64,000 nucleotides of DNA from contig CM034130.1 of the NCBI GenBank assembly GCA_019914995.1, forward strand, positions 6,696,001 through 6,760,000, given 5' to 3'. This DNA is from Acanthochlamys bracteata. Lineage: Eukaryota; Streptophyta; Magnoliopsida; Pandanales; Velloziaceae. Below the pieces are notes generated by a model that worked only from the letters and a program-made list of their open reading frames with translations, did not search any database and was not told the origin of the DNA. Shown one piece after another: positions 11,501-20,240 of the stretch (positions within the stretch are counted from its first letter, which is position 1; each line of letters starts with the position of its first letter). Position numbers and translations under genes: made by a program.

Positions 11501-12994
11501 ATGCCTGAAAGTAAATTTCTAAAAGTGATACTACGACAAAGAACAGATATGAGAAGCAGCGATATGCATGAAAAGAAATTTGAGGGACCTTAGCAGAAGT
11601 CGATCCAGGTACGTTTCACGCTCAACTGGTTTCCACTTTGGTAATTGTCCCATTACCCATGAGACTGAAAACCACATCTCGCATACAACTGCTATTAGCC
11701 AAAGGCTATAAGCATCTGGAATTGGATTCAGTAGTCTATAATGGAAGTAGAAACCGAGAATAACAATCCTCAAAACAATTAGTATCCGGTATGGGTTTAT
11801 TTTGCTGGAACGAATGGACAGCTTCCTCGACAATGGCTGTCTTGCTTTAATGGTCCTACAATATTTGTGTCACCTAAAATCCGTTAATGTGAAACTTGCA
11901 GAATATAGAATGTCGGTGATGCTAATAATGTATAATTTCTTGAAACCAAGAGGGGTTTCACTTACATGGGACAATCCAGACAGTCACCATCGCCGCTTTC
12001 AATTTTAAGTTTGATCTTCTCCGTATTTACTCTCCTGTTAAATGCAATGCTTCCATTACCATATAGAATCAGGTCCCTTTTGCTATCTGATAGTTTTGAC
12101 ACTGACATTTAACCAAAATAGCAAAAGCGATTACGTAAATGAATCAGTAAGATAGATTGACATTAGAATTCTAGATAAACAACTTACTGTCTTCAAGTTG
12201 TTCTGAAGGAGAAATTGATCGAATTCCACCTTGATAACCAATAAATGGATAAGTAATGATTGCACGACTATCAGAAACACTATCAGCAACCTGAAGATAG
12301 GAAATCCAAGAACTTGAAACCTTCTCAACTACGAGGAATTATTATGCATTGAAGGTAAAAAAAGGTTACCTCTTCGATAATTGAAGTATATGGAATTTCT
12401 GAACAAGTATCAGAATCAGAAAGCTGGCAAGCAAATTTAAAATCAACATTTCCTACTCCATTACATTTATCCAAATTGAATTCTTTCACAAGATCATCAA
12501 CACTTTCCTCTTCAGCATCACCCTCTACTCTGGCACTACCTACAAATTTCATTCCAGTAACAAATACTAAGTTGTTTGACACAAACAACGGTTATTTAAT
12601 TCAATCATCTTAGAAGTTGCAGTGAAGTAATGACACCTGGGTGGCGCTTGTATCGGGTTTTGCATTGAGGGCAGCATTGGTTTCCTTCCTTTCTCTCATA
12701 TTCATAGCAGGGTCTGCAAACTGGGTAGGCACACTCATCACAGGCAACGAAGATTTCATTCTCCCCATCTCCCTTTGCGATTATCTCAATACCGTCTCCG
12801 CATATGCGGCATACTTGTGTGTCCAACTCTGTCGATGTTTTCTCCTGAAGTGTTTTTGCAGAATATATCAGTAATGCTAGAAGCCATGATCAAGACAAGC
12901 TCAAGGTTTTGAAACATACCTGTTTGTACTCCTCGGCTTTGATGACTATGAAGGCGCTCCGTGAGCCAGCAACAAGCACCCGCCCCGCTTCCAT
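8520..12994 (-). CDS. Cellulose synthase catalytic subunit (CesA), CesA6-like, with altered catalytic motifs
   Basis: CesA proteins are plasma-membrane GT2 enzymes that polymerise UDP-glucose into cellulose within rosette complexes. Fourteen exons join in frame to 1,054 codons (family about 1,080): 12994-12920, 12844-12637, 12539-12370, 12290-12188, 12086-11966, 11855-11589, 11504-11159, 11082-10945, 10719-10594, 10506-10294, 10197-9918, 9820-9624, 9547-9197 and 9089-8520. The start [13 protein letters not shown] resembles CesA6-clade N-termini. The RING-type zinc finger (about residues 37-85, CRICGDG to CPQC) is intact, as are SDDG (about 367-370) and DCD (about 535-537). The catalytic TED is TEA (about 757-759), QxxRW is QNLQR (about 797-801), TVDP is TVGP, DQFPKW is GQLPKW, and FxVTxK is lost. 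The C-terminus ends [11 protein letters not shown], close to the usual CGLDC. Family assignment is certain; enzymatic activity is doubtful. Confidence 0.93.
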
Positions 12995-13114
12995 CTCAGA
13001 TTAAACACAACAAAAATAATCAAGAAAAGACATTTTTAACGAAATGGTGATTGTTGTTCATGTTGGAAGAAGAACAAGAATGGAAGGAAGTCGGTGGAGT
13101 TTTTTTCCAGCTCT

Positions 13115-13123
13115 TATTTATAG
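13115..13123 (-). promoter_or_regulatory. TATA box of the CesA gene
   Basis: On the minus strand this reads CTATAAATA, about 120 bases upstream of the CesA ATG at 12994. That is a plausible distance for a plant core promoter with a 5' UTR of roughly 90 bases. Position is the only support. Confidence 0.5.
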
Positions 13124-13130
13124 AGTTTGG

Positions 13131-14539
13131 AGTAATGCGGGTTGAAGAGCTCAACCGTCATCATTGTGGGGCCTAGAGCCGTTAGTTTTTGGTGGGAATG
13201 AAAAAAACAAAAGATAATAGTTTTGCAAAATCAGTTTATAAAATATTGTTTGTGATTATTGGGTACGATATGACTTTCATGGACAAGGAATGATCAGACT
13301 AGGGAATTGAAAATGCTATAAGATTACTAATAAGGATTCAATTGCAAAATTCACGAAAGCTTGTAGCGTTGTTGCTCGTGCAACTGCTTCGTTAAGCTTA
13401 TCAAAAGCAGAAGTTGGAACACCGAAGTCTGAAGTAGCTTATATGTATACTACTGTCTTCTTAACAGAAGTTTGAGTGAAAAGCTAATGCCTGAAGCTAT
13501 ATCAAATACATCTTTAATCACTTTTATTCATAACTTTGGATGAGTACATGAATTTTAAGTGCAGAAAATACATAAGAACACCACCACTTGTTCTGTTACA
13601 AAACTGAAAACTGATAGAAATGTGCTTTGCTTGAGTTTGTAAGAAAGCATCAAGAGTTTCTTGCCGTTCTCTGAACCCTTTTGATTCTGCAAAACCTTTT
13701 GATTCAGAAATTCTTTGAGTTCTGAATAAAGCAACACAAACTTTCCAGCTAAATCTCTAGAGTGTTTCACTTAATAGCGATTTTTTTCTCAAATTCTTTG
13801 CTTAAAGCCAGGAGTTCTTGATTCTTTCTGCTGGAATCTGGAACAAAGCCTTAATTGTACATTAGACTGTACTCCCAGAATTGACAAACACATTTTACCC
13901 AACCAATGACAGAAAGTTTTCCATTGCATCAGGTAAGATGAAAATTGACAATTAGCATCTCCGCCAGAAAGAAAATTTGAGTTACAACATGGCCGACTGC
14001 ATTGATCATTTGATTGTAAAATATACTGCATCACCAAGTAGTAAATGTCTCAAGTATGGATATAATTTAAACTTCTCAGCCATATCATGATGACAAAACG
14101 TATCCGGAAATCAGGTAGACATGCTGCTAATGAAGTCCTGAAGTTTTGCGCTTCTAATAGTATTGACCAGCTAAGTCCAAAAGAAAAATAAACCTTGAAA
14201 CCACTGAAGCATTTGCTAAGTCCAAAAGAAAATAAACCAGTCTTTAGATCCAGTGACATGGGCATCAGTGTTGGTGAGACAGCAGCCATCTTGTAATACT
14301 ACAACTATAGAAAAAGCCTGTAAAAGCATGCATGTATCAATTTTAATTTACTTTTACTTCCTTTTCTAGTGGCTAACCTAGAACTTCTTTTAAGGGAAGA
14401 AAACACAACAAACTTTCACAGAAAGACACAAATAAGAGTGAAAAAGGATAAAGAATAAACTTGAAGGCTGTGTGAAACAATCAAAGAGCAAAAAACCTTG
14501 CAGTCATTTGTATTCTTGCAAGACTTTTCCAGTGGACCT
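13131..14539. other. Intergenic, no gene recognised
   Basis: Contains the presumed upstream region of the CesA gene and then sequence downstream of the WDR83-like pseudogene. Minus-strand ORFs of 71-82 codons at 13555-14289 show no family resemblance. Some of this may be the unrecognisable 3' end of the WD40 pseudogene. Confidence 0.4.
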
Positions 14540-15900
14540 GCCATTCGCAAACTACTTCAAAGATAAGCATTCCAAGATTTTTTTGATTCCACACATACTT
14601 GCAGCACAGTACCTGTCTAGAAGACGAAGAGTAGAATCCAAGCATTCACCAATATGCAGTTGACATCTTTTTACAATGAAACACATTTCACGGGGATGCG
14701 AAGTGTTGAACATGCGAACTGTTCCATCAACACTTCCAGCACTCTTAGTTGCACAAACAGACATCATACTATCTCGAAATGTATCAGTTATCTGACATGT
14801 AAAATAGTATTATTCAGAACTAACACTGAGAAGAAATGAGATATCAACAAAAATAGTAAGAATTAAGAGAACAAAAGGCTTGCTGAATTGGCTCTGTACT
14901 CTGAGATCTGCAGTCCCATGCATGCACTGAACGATCATATATGGCTGATACTCCACTGAATTATACTCATTGAATTTTGCTGAGTTTACCTATAAGTAAT
15001 GGATAACAAAGGCAAGATAAAAGATGCTTAACGGTGCTAGACACAGCTATTAAGCCTGATCTTAACTTGGGACTCAGGTGCATGCCCAAAGGAACTGTAC
15101 AAGCATACTTATCACGCAATTGGATGCTAATCACAAATTTGTAGGTTCCTGTACACATTTGTTGGTTCTCAGGAATTATGCTATTGAGCTAGAAACTATT
15201 GTTGCAGAAAAGTGGTTTCACTATTTACAATCTTTTGTAAACAAGGAACATGAAACATTCCTACTATAAAAGTTGCTGGAACTAATTTCCATGCAGAATT
15301 TTCTTCATCACACAATAATCCCATTTGACGAACCTTAGAAACAAGTCATTCTTTTCAAAATATCATCTTTAACCCTATATAACTTTCCCATGCTACTAAA
15401 CTAACTCTCGCACTCATCATACCAAGAAGAAAGATAAATCTTTCAGAAAATCTTATAGAGGACTGAACAAGACCTCACTATCATGTCTCCACAACTTCCG
15501 TATACTTATCTTGTAGCTACATCCTAGTAGAACAACTGTGGATCTCCTCTGCATGAACACAAGTTCGCATTATCTCTATTTCAAAACAAAATCAACCAAA
15601 ACCAATAAGAAAAATTGCGATATATTACTTCAAATTTAAACAGAGAACAAAATCAAGAGAGTTGAGAGGGTGAGTTGTCGTGACGTGGCCATCACCGACT
15701 TCACGACTGTGAGACTTGTAGGTCGTGGTGTGGATTCCATGATGGGGATTCCATAGACGAAGCATTCGATCGTTCCCGCAGATTAGGAAATAGTTGCCAC
15801 CGCCGTTAAATCTAACGGCCAGCACCGCTTCTTCGTGCCCGCCCAACAGTTAGCTTCCTTCGTCGGGAGCTCCGCTGTGGCCGCGACTGGTTCCGCCGTT
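14540..15900 (-). pseudogene. Decayed WDR83/MORG1-type WD40-repeat gene
   Basis: WDR83 is a seven-bladed WD40 scaffold linked to MAPK signalling and splicing. Here the minus strand keeps its start (ELPTKE near 15880) and, after a frame change, a good first-repeat segment at 15846-15640 (GHEEAVLAVRFNGGGNYF, NDRMLRLWNPHHGIHTTTYK). About 650 bases later comes VNSAKFNEYNSV (near 14980), then GSVDGTVRMFNTSHPREMC (near 14720), then ECLDSTLRLLDRY (near 14620). The order matches the family, but the segments are in different frames, the second repeat is missing and stops intervene. Clearly non-functional. Gaps look like old introns, so this is probably a decayed genomic copy rather than a retrocopy. 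Confidence 0.8.
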
Positions 15901-16374
15901 CCGGTCAATTGAATTGGGCGAAAGGCTCGTGGAAAATGTAACTAATAGAGACCCCCTGTTTTACAAATACGTTTTTATAAATTCAACCTAATGGTTCTTA
16001 CCAAAACCAAGAATGATGGGATTTTAAACAATAACTAAGGCAACTACGTACTTTTCTGAAAACATCCGTTACATCGTATGGAAGTCCATTGATTTTCCAC
16101 ATAGTTACATAGAGATTCTTCTCTTCTTCGCCTGTGTTCTTTTTCTATCGAGCACTCTTGTTCTTCGCCTTCGTGTTCTCACTACCAATCACTGTAATCA
16201 TTCTCGATTCATCCGGAATTTGGACTTCTTCGATACTTGAAGACTAACGATTGTTTTTTTTTCCCTTTAGTAAGTGATTTTTCTGTAACGAGCGTTTACA
16301 AGCGTAGGCTTTGAATGTTTTTGAAACAACAGATGTAGTGGATTAGAAATTTAAGCGAGAATCGGTCAGAAGAG

Positions 16375-16752
16375 TGTTACGATCCGTGATTCCAGAAACT
16401 GTGAAGCTATTTTAATAATAGATAAATTAAAATATTAAAGATAAAATTAAAATAAAATAATCAATTTAAATTTTTTTTTTCTTCTTTAATAAGTACAAAT
16501 ACTTTTATTTATAATTAGAGCTCTTCTTTTGTGAGTGAAGTCTTATCTCTATTATAATTTTACTAAAATTAGGACTTCAATCTAACTTGAACACTAACAC
16601 TAATCTCCTAATAAAATTCATATATTTCTAAATTCTAATAAGATTCAAACTCTAAATTCTTTTAATACAACTATGGATTTCGGTAAGACAATCTGCAGCC
16701 CATATTCTTTGCATCTGGCCCAAATCCTTCTCCTCAATCACATACCGTAAGA
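16375..16752 (-). repeat. 3' LTR (left LTR) of the retrotransposon
   Basis: A direct repeat of 19859-20235. It starts TGTTACGATCCGTG and ends ACCGTAAGA, a mutated form of the ACCGTAACA end in the other copy. Where the copies differ, this one mostly has T or A where the other has C or G. Confidence 0.88.
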
Positions 16753-17562
16753 TTCTACTCTCGAAAACTAACCTTGTTCTTAAGGTTGACGGTAATTGTT
16801 GCTTAGGAAATCTAACTAGGTTAGCAGTTGAAGTAACTAACCCAAAGCACATGGGACGAAAAAATCTACTACGGAACTCCAATAAAAAGTTTTTACCGCC
16901 AATGTCATCACCTTGTAAACCGAAGAACAAAACCCTTAGTGATGTATTTCTGGAAGCTAGGAAAAGGGACTTGGAGCAGCTGAATGTGTTGACTGATAAG
17001 ACATGTGGTAGCAATGAATGGTATAGTGAAGCAAACGTAATGCCTACTTCCTCTTGGAACTCTTGCATCAAAAGCATGGCGCAAATTTTCTTGCTGTTTT
17101 TCTTAGAAAACATCCGGATGAAGACTTTCAATAATAGAAGAGCATACCTAAGTCCCTCAGCTGACCAACCAGTAAGGAAAATTTCCTCTGCATTGGTGAA
17201 TGCATGCTGTTCAAAAATTTTAATTTTGCATTTACTTGCTAGAGGATGGTCACCAAGACGTTGAGCCCCTTCTACTGTAGCTTGTGGTGCAGCAGGTCAA
17301 AAACAACCGCAACAAGCACTAATTCCATGGACCTTTTTCTTTATTGTCTTCTGAAAGTTATGCTCCGTCCACTGAAGGTGGTCAAGTGCCTCAAAAACTA
17401 TTTCTTTGGCTGTACAGACAGTGATGACACAATCTCTGTCCACCATTCTTCTGGCCTCTAAGGCTTCAACCTTGCAACAATTATCAATCAAGGGATCCCT
17501 TACTTGGACATTGTAGGCAGGACGAGGACGACTACATCCACCATACATAACAAGTAAAGTTG

Positions 17563-19134
17563 CTACAAGAAACTCTGGGTAGAAAGAATTCTTAAGAGCG
17601 AGTGAATGAAGCTGTTTACGATCTTGAAAACTAATGCGGCTGCCCTCCTTACTGATGCATCCAAGTATGTGCTAGTGAACGTCAACAATGAAGTTCCTTT
17701 TCCAAATTTCCGGTTCACTATCCTTTCTCCGTTATATATGGTAGAAACTGATTTAAAACATAACAAGGTGACTAAAGGTAATACCTGCTCGGTGTTGAAG
17801 TCATTCTCATAGAGCAACAGGTAGAGCATGTGACCAATGGGCTGCGTTATAGCAATCACAACTACAACTTTGTGCTTCAAAACCCCATAAGGAAGTACCT
17901 TGCTGTTTAAGATGTCAAGCACTTCAAGTCCTTGGGTGATCTTCTGAAGGAAAGTGGACTCTGAACCACAGAGTTGATTGCCCAAGAAGGTCCAGAGTTT
18001 TGTCTTGCGGTGGGTGAGTCGAGATGTAAAGGTGAGCTGCTCTCCTGGATCAACTGAAAACAAGTAGGCTACAGGAGCGTAGTACGACAAGCAAAAACTA
18101 TGTTGATCGAAAAACTTCTTCTGAAATTCAGGATCAATAGCGAGGGAATTGAATGCATCTTCAAGCTCGACGAACGTGGGCGCAGACCTGTTCCCAAACC
18201 ATCCAAGCAATTTAAGTTGCTCACCTCGTTCCTTTACATCCATCGTAGTCTCCTTCGCCAGAGCGCATGAATCAGTCGACTGCACATGGTGTTGAAGAGC
18301 AGTGACATTCTGCTCTCCAGGATCTATTGCGAACCAGGATACGGTCGGCGTGCGATTTCGGGGTCCGAATCTATGCCGATCGAGGGTCCGTGGGTCAAGT
18401 CGTCTCAATTTTTCATTGCACGCAGGCAAAAATTTTGAGCTTTTGTTGGCAAAACCTGAGAGCTTGTTCCAACGTGAGAGAGCAAGGTCGTCGTGAGGGG
18501 TGGAGCTCTTTGAGATCGCCGGAATTAAAATCGGTTCCGGACGTGCAAACTCGGAGTTCGTCGGAGAAATCCCGTGAAGTCCTTTCTCCTTAGGTTGTTC
18601 CGTTGAAATTCTCTTAGAGATCGAGTTGGCGTGCTCAATTTCTTTGGGCTTCACTGAAGGTTCAGGTTCGATGCGCGACGACGGTGCTGGCAGTTTGGAG
18701 GCTTCGAATCCAAGATCTTCCGAAGCTATGCCAGCTCGTTGCATCCCAAAAATAAGTTCGGTGAGTTGGTTGAGTTTCTCCGTCAAGGTGTCTAGCCGCT
18801 CTAACGAGCTAAACTTTCTTAATGGCGGTGATGCTTTGGATTCGGTGGTGATGGCGGCAAAGGCTTGGGTTGGGGAAGGAAGGTTACATGGAGGGGGCGA
18901 AGAAGAAAAAAGCGTTACTGGTGAAGGAAAGATGTTTACAAGTGTTTCGGTTGTAGCCGTGCGGGTGGTAAGGCACGGCTGTGTACGGAAATTATGAGTA
19001 AGATTGCTGGGGTATGATTGGAAGGAGTTAAAAGTTGGTGTATGGTACGCTCTAGGTGCAGGTATAGAATAATAATGCTGTTCTTGCTGGTCTAACTGTC
19101 GGTGAATTTGGCGTGAATCATGATGCTGTAGCAT
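17563..19134 (-). CDS. Long ORF inside the LTR element, unknown product (523 aa)
   Basis: A 523-codon frame in the transcribed orientation of the element. The N-terminal third is rich in Ser, Pro, Thr and Gln. A leucine-rich segment (RLDTLTEKLNQLTELIFGMQ, about residues 110-130) could be helical. A central acidic and basic region follows, and then a hydrophobic stretch near 405-430 (KVVVVIAITQPIGHMLYLLL). The motif DPGEQ occurs twice (about 270 and 365). No zinc knuckle, protease or polymerase motif is visible. It may be a diverged gag-like protein or a captured host sequence; I cannot tell which. The last part, after ENDFNTEQ, may be intronic in origin. Confidence 0.4.
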   Translation of the reverse strand: MLQHHDSRQIHRQLDQQEQHYYSIPAPRAYHTPTFNSFQSYPSNLTHNFRTQPCLTTRTATTETLVNIFPSPVTLFSSSPPPCNLPSPTQAFAAITTESKASPPLRKFSSLERLDTLTEKLNQLTELIFGMQRAGIASEDLGFEASKLPAPSSRIEPEPSVKPKEIEHANSISKRISTEQPKEKGLHGISPTNSEFARPEPILIPAISKSSTPHDDLALSRWNKLSGFANKSSKFLPACNEKLRRLDPRTLDRHRFGPRNRTPTVSWFAIDPGEQNVTALQHHVQSTDSCALAKETTMDVKERGEQLKLLGWFGNRSAPTFVELEDAFNSLAIDPEFQKKFFDQHSFCLSYYAPVAYLFSVDPGEQLTFTSRLTHRKTKLWTFLGNQLCGSESTFLQKITQGLEVLDILNSKVLPYGVLKHKVVVVIAITQPIGHMLYLLLYENDFNTEQVLPLVTLLCFKSVSTIYNGERIVNRKFGKGTSLLTFTSTYLDASVRRAAALVFKIVNSFIHSLLRILSTQSFL

Positions 19135-19197
19135 TATGGGTAAGCATCATAATTATGATATTGCAGATGATGCACATAGTGTTGATAGGATTGCTGG

Positions 19198-19366
19198 CAA
19201 GAATCAAATAGACAGGTTGCTGAAGGGATAAGAATTGGTGTAGAATTATTTGTAAGGACAGACAATTAGGCATAATTGTAGGAAGAATCATATAGGCAGA
19301 TTGCTGAAGGGATAGAGGCTGGTGTAGAATTATTTGTATGGACAGGACAATTAGGTATAATTGTAG
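19198..19366. repeat. Two-unit tandem repeat inside the LTR element
   Basis: Two units of about 84 bp (19198-19281 and 19282-19366) share GAAGAATCA-, TTGCTGAAGGGATA-, GGTGTAGAATTATTTGTA- and AATTAGGNATAATTGTA-type blocks. They lie between the primer-binding site and the long ORF. Confidence 0.7.
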
Positions 19367-19735
19367 AAATATTAGGGTGTTGCTCTATGGGTGTGGTGAA
19401 ATATTAGGATAGGTAAGGCTTATGTTATAAGAAGTATTATGATATAAAGTGTTTTGATAGATAAAGCTGGTGTTATAATAAGAACGATCATTATAAAGAA
19501 ATGGCGGCGGAGAATGAGGATATCTGTCGGGTTCCGGTATTGAAACTGAATATTGTTCGTGCGGCGGCGGCGGTGCTGACCATTGCTGGTGCTGAGCAGA
19601 TGATGGATAGAAATTATGGTTGTATTGTATATGCTCTTCAGGTGGAGGATATTGTTGCCGAAAATTTTGATCTTCTAATTGTCGTTGGCGTGATTGCTCA
19701 GAAGTTGAAATTGTTGGAGATTTTGGTAAAAACCA

Positions 19736-19834
19736 CTAGTAACTAGCCTTTATGATTGTTTGATAATGATCTGTCATAGGATGGTCTTGCAAATAAGGGT
19801 CAAGATATGGATCAACAGAAGCCGAATTCGTCAT
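19736..19834 (-). pseudogene. Start of a gag-like frame of the LTR element, interrupted
   Basis: The first ATG downstream of the primer-binding site (19834) opens a frame of 32 codons, beginning MTNSASVDPYLDPYLQDH, that ends at TAG (19738-19736). After this stop the same frame continues for many codons with Gln-, Pro- and Tyr-rich sequence (for example QQYPPPEEHIQYNHNFYPSS). This suggests an originally longer gag-like N-terminus that now has a stop and later frameshifts. Confidence 0.45.
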
Positions 19835-19844
19835 AAAATCGATC

Positions 19845-19856
19845 GCTCTGATACCA
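19845..19856 (-). promoter_or_regulatory. Primer-binding site for initiator tRNA-Met
   Basis: On the minus strand it reads TGGTATCAGAGC, two bases inside the LTR end. This is the complement of the 3' end of plant initiator methionine tRNA and the standard minus-strand primer site of many plant LTR elements. Confidence 0.9.
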
Positions 19857-19858
19857 AT

Positions 19859-20235
19859 TGTTACGATTCGTGATCACACGAACCGTGAAGCTATTCTAAT
19901 GCTAGATAAACTAAAGAACTAAAGATAAAACTAAAATAAAATAACTAATTCAATTCTTCTTTCTCTTCTTTAACGAGTACAAGCACTTTTATTTATAACT
20001 AAAACTCTTCTTTTGTGAGTGAAGCTCTAGCTCTATTACAACTCTACTAAAGTTAGGATTTCAAACTAACTTGAATACTAACACTAGTCTCTTAATAAAA
20101 CTCATCTACTCCTAAATTCTAATGAGATTCAAACTCTAAACTCTTTCAATACAACCATAGGCCTCGGTAAAATAACATGCAGCTCATGTCTCTTGCATCC
20201 GGCCAAGTCCTTCTCCTCAATCACATACCGTAACA
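19859..20235 (-). repeat. 5' LTR (right LTR) of the retrotransposon
   Basis: Direct repeat of 16375-16752, with intact TGTTACG and CGTAACA ends. It lies next to the primer-binding site, so it is the 5' LTR of this minus-strand element and should hold the promoter. Confidence 0.88.
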
Positions 20236-20240
20236 AAGAG

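Larger units (their letters stand above)
16370..20240 (-). mobile_element. Non-autonomous LTR retrotransposon
   Basis: Two direct LTRs of about 377 bp (16375-16752 and 19859-20235) bracket 3.1 kb. A perfect 5-bp target duplication AAGAG lies immediately outside (16370-16374 and 20236-20240). LTR ends are TGTTACG and CGTAACA (CGTAAGA in the left copy). Next to the right LTR, on the minus strand, is a primer-binding site for initiator tRNA-Met, so the element is transcribed on the minus strand. No reverse transcriptase, integrase or protease motifs are visible in any frame, so it would need proteins from another element. The LTRs differ at many positions by eye, so the insertion is not recent. 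Confidence 0.9.

Noticed and set aside
18302..18997. Plus-strand ORFs of 64-123 codons in the retrotransposon
   Set aside because: They lie opposite the 523-codon minus-strand ORF and share its base composition; they are shadows of that frame.
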